DNA of 64,000 bases. It comes from Faecalicatena contorta (GTDB lineage: Bacteria; Bacillota; Clostridia; Lachnospirales; Lachnospiraceae). The notes below the pieces were generated by a model. It did not search any database and was not told the origin of the DNA. It saw only the letters and a program-made list of their open reading frames with translations. Position numbers and translations under genes: made by a program. The stretch covers positions 1 through 64,000 of the forward strand of contig NZ_JAFBIX010000009.1 in NCBI RefSeq assembly GCF_021531895.1, given 5' to 3'. Below, one piece after another: positions 15,583-25,512 of the stretch; the first letter of the stretch is position 1, and each line of letters opens with the position of its first letter.

Positions 15583-16836
15583 TCACACCAGTAATTCCTG
15601 CTCAATTTCCTGACCAAATTCCAGTATACATTTCTTTAATTCTTCCAGTTCGCCGGCATTCATGGCAGCAAGCCGCTCTTTCTTCCCGGCTTCTATCTCT
15701 ACGCCGGCCCCAAGTTCCATTGCCTGGATATAATCTTCCTTACTCATCTTGTACGGTCGTAATTCTGGAATTACGTTTTCTTTGTTGAACTGAAAGATCC
15801 GGATTCCTCCATAATCCAAGTCTCCCCAGTGCCAATATTCAGTTCCTGCGTCAACTACATCCTTCAGTGTCTTTAAAAATCGTACTTCTTTCGGTGAGAA
15901 AAATCCATGACAGAAAATATACAATACATCCTCTTGATACTGCATCTTCTCATAATTAGCCTTATTCTCTATAACGATGATCTTCTTTACACCTGCAAGG
16001 GACTTTGGCATAGCATGCTCCAGAGCCTGAGCCCCAAGGATTGTTCCATATCGATTCAGAGAAGTATCAATAGCCACCGTTCCATCCAAAAGATATACCA
16101 GCGGTCCTTTCCACTCTAATGTCTGCGCATAAGATAAGATACCATGAACTTTCAATAGTTCATCATCACTCATTCCATCGGCATATTCCGGCGAATGCCT
16201 CAAAATAGTGATTACTTTACTTTCATACTTCTGTTCAAATATCTTCGATGGCGTCAGTCGTTCTTCTGGTATCTTCACATTACGGAATACTCGGGCGCTG
16301 AATATCCGTTTTTCTACCGGCTCTTGTAAATGAATCATTTCATCCAGACATTGATATAGCTTCTCATCTTCCATATCTTTTTGAAATGCCAGAGAGCAGA
16401 GTCCTCTTTCCAATTTACAGATCTCTTCTGCATAATAACCGGCAAGCCAAGTACCTTCTGCCTTCTCTTTCCATTTCTTCATCTGGGAAATATACCGTAG
16501 CTGTCTGCATCTCGGGTCTTCCATTCCTTCTCTTCTGCAGAGTTCCGGCATAATATCTATGGAATAATGAATCTTTTTTATATCCATATTCATATCGCGC
16601 CATTCGAATCGGATCTTCCCGGATTGTCCAAGCACAATATCACGTTCCAGCTCTCTAGCCTGTGACAAGAGATTCTTCTGACCTCCAAGGAGGCGGATCA
16701 GCTTCTGGTCCACCATGGGATGCCTCTCTCCAGAGAGCGTTCCTCTCCGATAGGCTTCCCCATCAATCTGACTGATCAGCCAACGCATCAGTGTTATTGT
16801 TTCTTTTGTTCCATCCTTCTTCTCTTTCTTTGCCAC
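15583..16836 (-). CDS. jetD: Wadjet system protein JetD (Toprim nuclease subunit)
   Basis: A 417-residue protein of the DUF3322/DUF2220 type. The C-terminal Toprim-like fold shows the acidic set IVIENKANYE (Glu290) and WGDLDYGGIRI (Asp339, Asp341). JetD is the topoisomerase VI-like nuclease that cleaves plasmid DNA after the SMC complex has extruded it. It is the last gene of the operon, 11 bp after jetC. The start follows GGAGAGAAG. Assignment is strong because all four Jet genes are present in order. Confidence 0.92.
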   Translation of the reverse strand: MAKKEKKDGTKETITLMRWLISQIDGEAYRRGTLSGERHPMVDQKLIRLLGGQKNLLSQARELERDIVLGQSGKIRFEWRDMNMDIKKIHYSIDIMPELCRREGMEDPRCRQLRYISQMKKWKEKAEGTWLAGYYAEEICKLERGLCSLAFQKDMEDEKLYQCLDEMIHLQEPVEKRIFSARVFRNVKIPEERLTPSKIFEQKYESKVITILRHSPEYADGMSDDELLKVHGILSYAQTLEWKGPLVYLLDGTVAIDTSLNRYGTILGAQALEHAMPKSLAGVKKIIVIENKANYEKMQYQEDVLYIFCHGFFSPKEVRFLKTLKDVVDAGTEYWHWGDLDYGGIRIFQFNKENVIPELRPYKMSKEDYIQAMELGAGVEIEAGKKERLAAMNAGELEELKKCILEFGQEIEQELLV

Positions 16837-16847
16837 TTCTTCTCTCC

Positions 16848-19800
16848 TTAGGCATCAAGATTCTGAAGCTCCTCTGTCTGTCCCTCGATCAGCTCCAGAT
16901 AATTTCCTTTATCAATATGCATCATCGAGATCTGATTCTGATGTCTGCGGAATCCGTAGACACTGTCCACGTTCCGAATCAACGACTGAAGGCGCTCGTC
17001 CGGCACACAGACGATCAGCTGCAATTCCAGCTCTCTCGCATAACGCAGGCACACTTCACTTCGCTCTTTGTCCATCTTAGAAAATGCCTCGTCCAAAAGC
17101 ACCAGCCGTATCTTGGACTCACGGTTACTCTGCTGCATATATAACATAGCAAATCCAGCCAGAAGTGCCACATATTTTGGATTCTGTCCCTCTCCGCCGG
17201 AATCTCGCCCGGCCATCTCATCTACCGCATTTTTCTTCACATTCCCCTGCTCATCTTCTACACGCTCATACATGCTGAAGGTCAGATAGTTACGGTAATC
17301 TGCATACTTCTCCATCTCCTGTTTGTGGAGAGTCCGATTCTGCCCGTCTTCCTCTCGCGGTGGCATGAACTTCTCCGTCAATCTCTGAATCTGAGATTCG
17401 AATTTCTGGTAAAAGTCGTCTTCTCCCAGACTCAGCTGTCCATCGAATCCATCGTTATCCAGCACTTTGCTGTCAAGCTCCGGTGCCATCAGCATCTCAT
17501 AGAACTGCCCGTTCTCATTCTGGGCCGGAAGAATATCAATCTGATAAGTACTGTCTGAGAACCGGATTCTGGATAACATCCGGTTGATCTCTCGCTTATG
17601 CCGATAAGCTGCCTTTATCTCACCGTGAATCGTGGCAATGACATTTTCACGCAGGGAATGGTAGACCAGACGATACTGCTTCTCGAAGTCTTCTTTATAT
17701 TTGGGCTCAAAGTCCTTGCGCAGCTGCTCCAATACCTTATCATACACTTCATTGCCGTGCTCGATTCCGGTAAATCCATACGCCGGATATTCCCGGTTAA
17801 ACCGGCCTCGTGCAAGGGCTCTGGCTTTCTCCGCCCTTTCTTCCTGCTCCGTTAATTCTGCCAGACGGTCGTTTTGTTTCCTACGGTAGGACACCTCAGA
17901 CTGTGTTTCCAACGTCTTTTGCACCTCTTCCAGCAATTCTTCATTAACGACAAAGCCCTCCTGAAGGAATGCCAGTTTTTCCTGGAATCCGGCCAGATCT
18001 CGTTCTGCAAACCCCTGGTCCTTCTTACGCCCAATACGTTCTTCACCAATCTGCTCAAGTCTGTCATCCAGTTCCTCGATCACCTGTTCGAGTTCTTCTT
18101 TTTGCGCCTTTAGCTGCGCCGTCAAGGTACCATCTTCCAATTCTTTCAGTTCTTTTTTAAGCTGATCTTGCTTCTTCAGATACTTCTCCAGCTCATCTGC
18201 GGCCCCTGCCAATTGCAATAACTGCTCTGGATTCTGGTTCAATTGTTCAAAAGTCTGTGCCTGCTTTAATGTATCTCGCATCTGCATATCCGCAAGCTGA
18301 TTCTTCTCTAATTCATAGACCTCATCCTCCAGCTCCTTTAACTTCTTCTTAGATACCTTCGTGCCAATGCAGGCATAGCGGTCATAGTCCGCTTCTCTCA
18401 GATGCCGGAAGATATAATTGCTGTAAGAATAACAATCCGGCGTTACGCCATCGCGCACCTCATGAAGTTCTTCCACTGTATCGCATTTATAAATACGCCC
18501 CAAGTATCGCCTCAGACACAGATCCACATAAGGCTCCTCTGCTGCAACAGCTTCATATAATGTCCCTGTCTCTGCCTGTGGCTGGTCTCTTTTGATAGCA
18601 GATGTATTGATCAGTTCTACATCCTCGTATTCTTTTTTCTTCATCTTACGAAATATCTTTGCCGCTTCCAGGGCATACTGTGGCTCCGTCACAAGGCTGT
18701 GCTTGATCCGTCCCAGTCTGCCTTCAATGGCATTCTTCCACTTTTCCTCGGTAATATCAAACAGATCCGCAAGGATTTCCACATGAATGGTATGTCCGTA
18801 TCGGCTGCTTAATTCATTCTGCAGTTCTGCCCGGGCACTCTTTAGTTCTTTTCGATATGGCTTCCGGTCATTTTTCAGGTCCTCCACCATCTCTCTCTTC
18901 TCATTCAGTTCCTTTGTAGTCGAACGGATCGTGTCATTTAAGTCATCCAGTTCTTCTCCGATCATCTCCAGCGTATTCTGAATTCCTTTTTTCAACTTTT
19001 CAATAGCTTGAATGGACACTTCTCCATTGACCACATCATCCAGAGCCTGCAAGGTTGGATTACTTACATAGCTGCTGATCTCCTCATCCTCGTCCCAGGC
19101 TTTCAGTCCATTGAGAATCTCGCGCCACTGTCTGGCATTTCCAGAAAGCAGCTGAAGAGCCGTCTCCATATCATCCAGTTCTTTCTTCTTCAGGCCGTAA
19201 TCACTGGCATGAAGCTCTGCCTTTACTTCGATAAGTTTCTCCGTCTTCTCCTTCTTCACCGCTTCCAGATCCGTCTTCTTCTCTTCCAGTTCCGTGATTC
19301 TTACAAGAATTCCTCTTAAGTCTTCCTCTTTTGCCTCCAGACGAGTCTTACAATTCTCTATCTCCACGATTCGAAGAACGCTCTCCGTACGTACCTTGTC
19401 TGCTTTCGCCTGCACCAGTTCCAGATCATACTTGTGGATCTCATCCAGAATCTCAATCCGGTGTTCCAGATCCTCTACCCGTTCCTTGATCTCCCGGTAT
19501 GCACCCAACTGCTCACTGATGGTCGAAACCGTATCTTCCTTACTTCTCGGGAACATATAATCCTTGATGAACTGTCCTGTCCCGTTGGTCATCCGAAGAG
19601 CAATGGCACTTTTTTCCATCGTCATCAGGCGTCCCGGGTCAATTCCGCCAAAGATGGAATCATACACTGTGTTCAGATAAGCCTCTTTGGATGGGTAAAT
19701 GCGGTTCACATCCACTCGTCCCCGATTTTCCTCGGACTTGCTCCGCTGATTCAGCAGTCGTTTCAACTGTTCTATTGTATAGGGGGTCCCCCTCTCCGTC

Positions 19801-20231
19801 AGATATTCATCTTCCGGCATCTTCCCAGAATGGCTGAAGAAGCAATACTTCTTCAGATCCAGATCATTTCTTCCTACTTCAAAAGCCACCCCAATACAAG
19901 TCGTCAGCTTACTTCCGGTATCTGCAATCTCCAGTACAATCTGAGAACAGAAGTCTACATTTTCTCGATTAGAAGTTCCGTCCTTCTGTGCTCCACGGAG
20001 ATAACTTAAGACACTTCGCTTATTCTTGGCATCGTCTGCGGCTTTATTCAAAAATGTCGAAGCCACGCTTCCATACAGTACCACCTGGATCGCATCCATC
20101 ACCGTAGACTTTCCAGAACCGCTTTTGCCACTGAACAGATTCACATATTCATGGAATTCCATCACCTTATGGCTGATACCGCCCCAGTTGTTAATCAGCA
20201 CCCGGGAAAATATCTTCTTCGATTGTCTCAT
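16848..20231 (-). CDS. jetC: Wadjet system protein JetC (SMC/MukB-like ATPase)
   Basis: A 1127-residue SMC-type ATPase. The Walker A loop GKSGSGKST lies at residues 35-43, long coiled coils fill about 240-480 and 600-830 with a hinge-like region between, and Walker B RLVLLDEAFSKMD is near 1043-1054. A GEGQNPKY element before it takes the signature role. JetC drives DNA loop extrusion for plasmid sensing. Its ATG lies 41 bp inside jetB and is preceded by GGAGG, so the two are coupled. Confidence 0.95.
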   Translation of the reverse strand: MRQSKKIFSRVLINNWGGISHKVMEFHEYVNLFSGKSGSGKSTVMDAIQVVLYGSVASTFLNKAADDAKNKRSVLSYLRGAQKDGTSNRENVDFCSQIVLEIADTGSKLTTCIGVAFEVGRNDLDLKKYCFFSHSGKMPEDEYLTERGTPYTIEQLKRLLNQRSKSEENRGRVDVNRIYPSKEAYLNTVYDSIFGGIDPGRLMTMEKSAIALRMTNGTGQFIKDYMFPRSKEDTVSTISEQLGAYREIKERVEDLEHRIEILDEIHKYDLELVQAKADKVRTESVLRIVEIENCKTRLEAKEEDLRGILVRITELEEKKTDLEAVKKEKTEKLIEVKAELHASDYGLKKKELDDMETALQLLSGNARQWREILNGLKAWDEDEEISSYVSNPTLQALDDVVNGEVSIQAIEKLKKGIQNTLEMIGEELDDLNDTIRSTTKELNEKREMVEDLKNDRKPYRKELKSARAELQNELSSRYGHTIHVEILADLFDITEEKWKNAIEGRLGRIKHSLVTEPQYALEAAKIFRKMKKKEYEDVELINTSAIKRDQPQAETGTLYEAVAAEEPYVDLCLRRYLGRIYKCDTVEELHEVRDGVTPDCYSYSNYIFRHLREADYDRYACIGTKVSKKKLKELEDEVYELEKNQLADMQMRDTLKQAQTFEQLNQNPEQLLQLAGAADELEKYLKKQDQLKKELKELEDGTLTAQLKAQKEELEQVIEELDDRLEQIGEERIGRKKDQGFAERDLAGFQEKLAFLQEGFVVNEELLEEVQKTLETQSEVSYRRKQNDRLAELTEQEERAEKARALARGRFNREYPAYGFTGIEHGNEVYDKVLEQLRKDFEPKYKEDFEKQYRLVYHSLRENVIATIHGEIKAAYRHKREINRMLSRIRFSDSTYQIDILPAQNENGQFYEMLMAPELDSKVLDNDGFDGQLSLGEDDFYQKFESQIQRLTEKFMPPREEDGQNRTLHKQEMEKYADYRNYLTFSMYERVEDEQGNVKKNAVDEMAGRDSGGEGQNPKYVALLAGFAMLYMQQSNRESKIRLVLLDEAFSKMDKERSEVCLRYARELELQLIVCVPDERLQSLIRNVDSVYGFRRHQNQISMMHIDKGNYLELIEGQTEELQNLDA

Positions 20232-20826
20232 TTTCTGCGGCCTCCTCTCTGTACTCTTCTACCAGTGCATTAATATCCGCCGCACTGACGTATAGATTAA
20301 TCGTACTGTATAAATAAATCGGCGTATGATCTTCCACATCCCTGACCGCTCCAGGCAGCTCGATCATCTGATGCTTACTCATCAGATACAGTGCTTCTCT
20401 CCACTCCGCCAGTGTAAGCTTCCGGTTCAGCAGATTGGTATTCTTTCCATACTCTCTAATCTCCTCCAGTGTGGTCACTGTAGCATTTAAACCTTCTCCA
20501 AGAATCTTGTCCCTGTAGATCATTTTCACCAGCAAAACAATAATGGTAGTCGTCAGACTCATTTTCTCCGTCTCTACACCATCTCCTACCAGCCGGAAAA
20601 TATGCTCCTGTGGGTCATGGATCAGCTCGCAGCCCAGGACCGCCAGATATTCTTCTATAAAGCCTCTGTGTCTGACACAGATCTCATAATCCAGATTATC
20701 TCTGGGAGTCAGTGTCACCGGGTCATACCGCATCTGTAAGATACAGGTCTGACGAAATAATTTTGATATCGTTTTCTTTAGATTCTCCGCCTCTGTCACG
20801 GATAATTCTTCTATATATGAAGCCAT
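20191..20826 (-). CDS. jetB: Wadjet system protein JetB (DUF4194)
   Basis: A 211-residue protein of the DUF4194 type, the MukE-like kite subunit bridging JetA and JetC. Visible features are the winged-helix segment with RDNLDYEICVRHRGFIEEYLAVLG and the conserved MSKHQMIELPG stretch near residue 150. Its end overlaps jetC by 41 bp. No catalytic motif is expected or seen. Confidence 0.9.
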   Translation of the reverse strand: MASYIEELSVTEAENLKKTISKLFRQTCILQMRYDPVTLTPRDNLDYEICVRHRGFIEEYLAVLGCELIHDPQEHIFRLVGDGVETEKMSLTTTIIVLLVKMIYRDKILGEGLNATVTTLEEIREYGKNTNLLNRKLTLAEWREALYLMSKHQMIELPGAVRDVEDHTPIYLYSTINLYVSAADINALVEEYREEAAENETIEEDIFPGAD

Positions 20827-20906
20827 CTCGTTATCCCTTCCTGTTTTTTCTTCTATGTATCCCTCACCAAATATTCCTTACGAACTATTTTTCAATCCTA
20901 TTACGG

Positions 20907-22337
20907 TTACTCTTTAATCGTAAGTTCTGAGAAGCGGAACCCTTCTTCATTCTCCAATTCTTCTCCGATAGAAATCTCCTGATCATTCTCCGCAATCTCC
21001 GTTGCCTCCTGCCATACAAAGAACAGTTTCTCCAGATCCTCAATAGACTGCACGGTATCTCTGGTGACTGTAAATCTGCCGTCCTTTATATTCTTTCTTC
21101 GGAATTCCGCGATCTCCTTGCCTGTATAAAGCGGCTTTAATACAAAAGAATCCAGATCCTCTCTCTGCTCTTCTTCCCGAACAACCGCCTGCGGCTCGAA
21201 AGAGCCCCTCTCAGAATCGCGTTTTCTGAACAGGCTTCGTTCCGTTATCACATGGAAACGCTCCGTCAGGTGCATTCGATCCGCCAGTTTTGTAAGGATC
21301 TCTTCCTGACAACTACTTCGGTTCAGAAGATTCACAAGTGTCACTGTCTGATCCTCTTCAGCCGCTCCTTCCATCAGAATATAGCGGATTCTTGCTGCTG
21401 CCCGACTTGCAAATACCGTCTTCTGCTCAATTAATTTATTATATCTGCGCTCGATGGCATCAAATTCCCGTTCAATACGGTATATGATATCCATCGCCTC
21501 CTCGCACAGACCAACCGCACGCTCCAGCCTCCGATACTTTGGTGTATATTCTACAGGAACACTTTCTGCCGATTCCATCTGCATTTTAAGCTGCACCTGC
21601 TGGTCCAGAAACTGCTGCCTTCGCACTTCATTTTCACTCAGGTTCTGGTCAATTAATTCCTTTACCGCTTCCTTATATCGATAGAAACTGTCCGTAGTGG
21701 TAAGAATCGCATACTTCTTACTGTCACTGTTATTGATCTCATTGACCAGTACTTCCTGAATTCCCAGGAAGCTTCTCTGTCTGGACAGCTCATCAAAATA
21801 TCCTCTCATACCCTCCTGCATATTCGAAAGCATCCGGAGCAACGACTGGGAGGTCTGAAGGGCACTCTTCAGAATCTCGTTATTTTTCTCCTTATCCGCA
21901 CTGTAAGTATACAGATAACTGTAGACTGCCAGCACGCTCTCCCGTTCCTTGGTACTGTCTTCACTATACAGACGCTGGAACAGCTCCACAAAGAGCTGAC
22001 TGTATTCTGGAAATGACACCACATAACTGTTCAACGATTCGTCATAATCCTTCCGAAGCCATCCCCATTCCTCCAGATGCCTCAGACAGACAAACGTCAT
22101 ATTCGACCTGGTCAGCAGTTCTCCTTCCTCGTCAAACTGCTCTTCACTCCAGTCCAAAGTCTCCGCCGCAATCCACTCATTCATAATCGCACAGCATTCC
22201 CGTTCCGTAAGCCCCAGAAGCGAATAAGACCTGCCGGATTCCTCATAGATCGATATCAGGAACCGTTGATAATACTCCCTGTATTTGCTCGCAAAAAGTT
22301 TATAAAACTCCTTTGGAATCTTATTGATCAAACTCAT
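20907..22337 (-). CDS. jetA: Wadjet system protein JetA (MukF-like kleisin)
   Basis: A 476-residue protein of the JetA family (formerly DUF5716), first gene of the operon. The N-terminal 110 residues are predicted winged helix (LTERECCAIMNEWIAAETL and LRHLEEWGWLRKDY), followed by a helical middle and a low-complexity acidic C-terminus, as in kleisins. It links the SMC heads. The DUF5716-type JetA suggests a clostridial Wadjet subtype rather than the DUF3375 type, but the subtype call is inference. A promoter -10 (TATAAT at 22368-22373) lies just upstream. Confidence 0.88.
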   Translation of the reverse strand: MSLINKIPKEFYKLFASKYREYYQRFLISIYEESGRSYSLLGLTERECCAIMNEWIAAETLDWSEEQFDEEGELLTRSNMTFVCLRHLEEWGWLRKDYDESLNSYVVSFPEYSQLFVELFQRLYSEDSTKERESVLAVYSYLYTYSADKEKNNEILKSALQTSQSLLRMLSNMQEGMRGYFDELSRQRSFLGIQEVLVNEINNSDSKKYAILTTTDSFYRYKEAVKELIDQNLSENEVRRQQFLDQQVQLKMQMESAESVPVEYTPKYRRLERAVGLCEEAMDIIYRIEREFDAIERRYNKLIEQKTVFASRAAARIRYILMEGAAEEDQTVTLVNLLNRSSCQEEILTKLADRMHLTERFHVITERSLFRKRDSERGSFEPQAVVREEEQREDLDSFVLKPLYTGKEIAEFRRKNIKDGRFTVTRDTVQSIEDLEKLFFVWQEATEIAENDQEISIGEELENEEGFRFSELTIKE

Positions 22338-22392
22338 AGATTTCTCTCCATTTCAAAGTATGAAATAATTATACTACATGGGAAGATAAATA

Positions 22393-22432
22393 AAAAGCAG
22401 CAAGCTGTTTCACTTGCCGCTTTTACAATGAA
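22393..22432 (-). terminator. Terminator between spoIIID and the jet operon
   Basis: Minus-strand AAAAGCGGCAAG pairs with CTTGCTGCTTTT (22393-22404 with 22413-22424, one G-U pair) around an 8-base loop and is followed by a T-rich tail. It ends the spoIIID transcript just before the jetA promoter region. Confidence 0.75.
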
Positions 22433-22475
22433 AACTGAAAATGGTTGGGAGGATATGATATTCCCCACCACTTTT

Positions 22476-22733
22476 TTATCGATGTTCCATATGTAAATAT
22501 TTCTCTCTGGTAGCTAGTCCGCCACGAATATGGCGCTCGGATTTGTTGATGTCGAGAACCTTCCTTGCTTCCGCTGCAAGCGCAGGATTAATCTGGAGCA
22601 ATCTTTCTGTTACATCTTTATGTATGGTACTTTTGCTTACTCCGAATTTTTTTGCAGTCTGCCTCACTGTCGCCTTATGTTCAATGATATAATATGCGAT
22701 CTCTACTGCCCGTTCCTCAATATAATCTTTCAT
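22476..22733 (-). CDS. spoIIID: Sporulation transcription factor SpoIIID
   Basis: An 85-residue sporulation regulator with the characteristic helix-turn-helix (TVRQTAKKFGVSKSTIHKDVTERL, residues about 22-45) and C-terminal basic helix (ARKVLDINKSERHIRGG). It acts in the mother cell after engulfment, tuning sigma-E and sigma-K genes. Its presence indicates a spore-forming lineage. The gene stands alone between the jet operon and the permease. Confidence 0.95.
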   Translation of the reverse strand: MKDYIEERAVEIAYYIIEHKATVRQTAKKFGVSKSTIHKDVTERLLQINPALAAEARKVLDINKSERHIRGGLATREKYLHMEHR

Positions 22734-22811
22734 ACCAAACCCCTACATTTATTGTTTTTACAATGTATGCAGGGGTAGGTAGCAATATGCGGTATAAAAA
22801 TGTCTGCCGTA

Positions 22812-24164
22812 TTACTCACTTTCTATTTCCATGTCTTTTGGCAGCACCCAACTCAAAACAAGTGAAATTATGAAAACACCGGCAACCATATTGGAGCCGA
22901 AAATATCCCCGAAGATTGATGGCAATCCTGAGAAGAAGCCTTCCACCTGTGTTACGCCTACCCCTACACACAAAGAGGTGGCAACGATAATCATATTTCT
23001 ATGATCAAATCCTACTTTTGCAATCATCTCGAATCCGGCAACAACGATAGATCCAAACATAATGACGGTGCATCCGCCAAGAACGCAATCCGGCAAGGTC
23101 GATAAAAATGCACCGATCGGAGGAAACAAGCCTCCAAGAATCAACAGCAATGCACCAAACATGATTGTAAAGCGATTGACTACTTTTGTCATTTTCAAAA
23201 GACCGATATTTTGGCTAAATGACGTAATTGGGGATACTCCAAAAACACCTCCGGCAATCGCTGACATAAATCCGTCCACAGCCAGAGATCCACTGATTTC
23301 CTCATCTGTGATATCTCTTCCAAGAGCACCTGTACATGCGGCTGTAGTATCTCCGATCGTTTCCACCGCAGAAACTAAAAAAACAATAACAAATGAAATA
23401 ATAATACCGATGTTAAATTTAGGTGCGTAAGCAAATAATGAAGGAAATGAAAATACCCCCAGTTGTGAAATCGTGGTGCCCATTGCCGAGAAATCTACCA
23501 TTCCAAAACAAATGGCCACAATATATCCAACGATCAGACCAAATAATACATTCAGCTGCTTCAGTACGCCTTTGGCAAACACATGAAATGTCAGACAGGC
23601 AACCAATGTAATGGTACCGACCAGAAGATTTTGCCATGCCCCGATTTCATATTTTGCAGAACTGGCATAAGATGAAACGCCTACATTCAAAATACTAAGA
23701 CCAATGGACGTAACTACACAGCCGGCAACGATAGGCTGGATTAGCTTCCTCCAGAATTTTGCTGTAAGACCTAAGACACCTTCAATACACCCGCCAACGA
23801 TGATACCACCTATCATGTATCCGTAATCCTGAGAAGCCGACGCAAGACATGCAGCTAAAAAAGTAAAACTTAAACCCATAACGATCGGAAGTCCGGAGCC
23901 TATTTTCCAGATAGGATATAGCTGTATCAATGTACCAATACCTGCCACAAGCATACAATTCTGAATCAATTGCGCCGTCTCTATCTGCGTAAATGCCTGT
24001 CCATTATATACTGCAACACCCGCAATAATAATTAGCGGAGTTACATTTGCTACAAACATTGCTAATACATGTTGGAAACCGAATGGAATTGCCTTCGCAA
24101 CAGGGACCCGTCCCCCTAATCGGTAAATATTACTGACATTTGCTGCATTCTTTTCTTTTGCCAT
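22812..24164 (-). CDS. NCS2 family nucleobase (uracil/xanthine) permease
   Basis: A 450-residue membrane protein with about 14 hydrophobic segments and the NCS2 signature region: VSAVETIGDTTAACT near residue 265, then the SGSLAVDGFMSAIAGGVFG and TSFSQNIGLLKMTKVVNRF stretches. These proteins import xanthine, uric acid or uracil with protons or sodium. The Q-type signature FSQNIG suggests purines, but substrate is not certain. AGGAGAAC precedes the ATG. Expression is from the promoter at 24294-24322; no purine riboswitch pattern was found in the leader. Confidence 0.92.
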   Translation of the reverse strand: MAKEKNAANVSNIYRLGGRVPVAKAIPFGFQHVLAMFVANVTPLIIIAGVAVYNGQAFTQIETAQLIQNCMLVAGIGTLIQLYPIWKIGSGLPIVMGLSFTFLAACLASASQDYGYMIGGIIVGGCIEGVLGLTAKFWRKLIQPIVAGCVVTSIGLSILNVGVSSYASSAKYEIGAWQNLLVGTITLVACLTFHVFAKGVLKQLNVLFGLIVGYIVAICFGMVDFSAMGTTISQLGVFSFPSLFAYAPKFNIGIIISFVIVFLVSAVETIGDTTAACTGALGRDITDEEISGSLAVDGFMSAIAGGVFGVSPITSFSQNIGLLKMTKVVNRFTIMFGALLLILGGLFPPIGAFLSTLPDCVLGGCTVIMFGSIVVAGFEMIAKVGFDHRNMIIVATSLCVGVGVTQVEGFFSGLPSIFGDIFGSNMVAGVFIISLVLSWVLPKDMEIESE

Positions 24165-24293
24165 TTTTGTTCTCCTCTTTTATTATGCTTACAGGCAATT
24201 GTTGCTGACGTTCCTCGCTTACTTTATACTTTTATGTGAATTCTTTTAATTTGATAAATCTCCCAACACATATACAACCACCTGTTTAAACAA

Positions 24294-24322
24294 AGTATAA
24301 CATCTACCTATATACAATTCAA
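24294..24322 (-). promoter_or_regulatory. Promoter of the NCS2 permease gene
   Basis: On the minus strand TTGAAT (24317-24322) and TATACT (24294-24299) are separated by 17 bp. The transcript would have a leader of roughly 125 bases that I could not match to a known riboswitch. Confidence 0.55.
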
Positions 24323-24344
24323 TCTAAGCATAATACTTTCAGAT

Positions 24345-24479
24345 TTATTCAATGTTTGCCGCTTTCCGGTATTCTGCTTCTAATGTGGCAGACGCTTCAG
24401 GAAGCTGCATTCCTTCTATCTTAAAATAGAAACTGGAGTGTGCAGATGCTATATTGATCGGGGCAGGTAAAGAAAACTT
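24345..24479 (-). pseudogene. Possible 3' gene remnant (44 codons, no start)
   Basis: Between an in-frame TGA and a TAA, the minus strand stays open for 44 codons and reads like real protein (FYFKIEGMQLPEASATLEAE). There is no start codon with a ribosome site and I do not recognise the parent. It could be the tail of a gene lost when the neighbouring catabolic island inserted, or chance. Confidence 0.25.
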
Positions 24480-24493
24480 TCACTGGAATTAAA

Positions 24494-24528
24494 AAATAAC
24501 ATCAGGCTTACCCTGATGTTATTTTTAT
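24494..24528 (-). terminator. Terminator of the aroE-oxidoreductase transcript
   Basis: A perfect 13-bp stem, AAATAACATCAGG (24494-24506) with CCTGATGTTATTT (24512-24524) and a 5-base loop, flanked by A- and T-runs on both sides. It lies 20 bp after the shikimate/quinate dehydrogenase stop and can work in both directions. Confidence 0.9.
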
Positions 24529-24546
24529 GGAGGGATATTCTTATGA

Positions 24547-25434
24547 TTAGATTCCTAATTGCTCTTTCATGTATTCTACATCAGTGGATTTCCCGGTGTA
24601 GAGCTCAATGGCAATCAATGCCTGGAAGAGCATCATACTCATTCCGTTATATACTCTTGTACAGCCAGCTTCTTTTGCCTGCTTCATCATAACTGTCTCG
24701 CGTGGAGCATATACCGTATCGGTTACGATCAGATCCGGGCGGAAGAAGGATGTATCCGGAATATTTGAGAGGTCTTCCAACGGATGCATTCCTACTCCTG
24801 TCGCATCGCAGAAAATATCTGCTTCCTGCATTTTTTCTTTCAGAAGATCAAGATCTGCAAGATCATTCATGGTTGCTTTACATTCTGTGTTGTTATTGAT
24901 CTTTTCAACAATCTCTTCTCCACGAGCGTAGAATTTATCCTTAATATTGAAGATGTGAAGTTCTGCAATTCCATCCAATGCTCCCCGAACAGCAATGGCT
25001 GTAGCAGCTCCTCCCGTTCCGATCAGAACCATCTTCATTCCCTTAAAGTCAATTCCTTCTTCTTTGATTCCCTGCCAATATCCCATACCGTCAGTGTTAT
25101 ATCCTTTTAATCTTCCCGTAACCTGCCCATTCTCATCACGCATATTTACAACGGTATTGATGGCTCCACAGAGCTGTGCTGCCTCGTCAACTTCTTCCAG
25201 GTATTTGTGAACGACTGTTTTATTTGGCATGGAGATGTTAGATCCAAGCATCTTTAACGCGCGGATACTGTTTACTGCTGCCTCCAGAGAATCGTTATCT
25301 ACTTCAAAAGCAAGCTGAATCACATCGTCGCCATTCTTGTCATATGCAAGATTGTGTGTCGTAGGTGACTGTGTGTGACGAATCGGATAAGCCATCAATC
25401 CAACTAGTTCTGTATGTCCTGTTATATTTGGCAT
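24547..25434 (-). CDS. Shikimate/quinate dehydrogenase, YdiB/AroE-like
   Basis: A 295-residue NAD(P)-dependent dehydrogenase. The substrate domain has RHTQSPTTHN and the catalytic lysine in SMPNKTVVHKYL (about residue 72), plus GYNTDGMGYW. The Rossmann loop is GTGGAATAIAV, followed by HIFNIKDKFYARG, which resembles the NAD-accepting loop of E. coli YdiB more than biosynthetic AroE; VGMHPLED also matches YdiB. It would interconvert quinate or shikimate with their 3-dehydro forms. Its neighbours (AroD, YdiN-like carrier, TRAP transporter, LysR) argue for a catabolic role. Confidence 0.85.
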   Translation of the reverse strand: MPNITGHTELVGLMAYPIRHTQSPTTHNLAYDKNGDDVIQLAFEVDNDSLEAAVNSIRALKMLGSNISMPNKTVVHKYLEEVDEAAQLCGAINTVVNMRDENGQVTGRLKGYNTDGMGYWQGIKEEGIDFKGMKMVLIGTGGAATAIAVRGALDGIAELHIFNIKDKFYARGEEIVEKINNNTECKATMNDLADLDLLKEKMQEADIFCDATGVGMHPLEDLSNIPDTSFFRPDLIVTDTVYAPRETVMMKQAKEAGCTRVYNGMSMMLFQALIAIELYTGKSTDVEYMKEQLGI

Positions 25435-25512
25435 GATTATTACCTCTTTTCTCTCTGTTTACTTTTATTGAATTTACTTTTTTATCTATTTTTTATTTCT
25501 ATTTCAAAGATT

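Noticed and set aside
19434-20009. 191-codon plus-strand frame opposite jetC
   Set aside because: Antisense to the conserved ATPase region; no start signal or motif.
24165-24344. Purine or xanthine riboswitch before the NCS2 permease
   Set aside because: The leader was read on the minus strand for the conserved purine-riboswitch loops; none was present.
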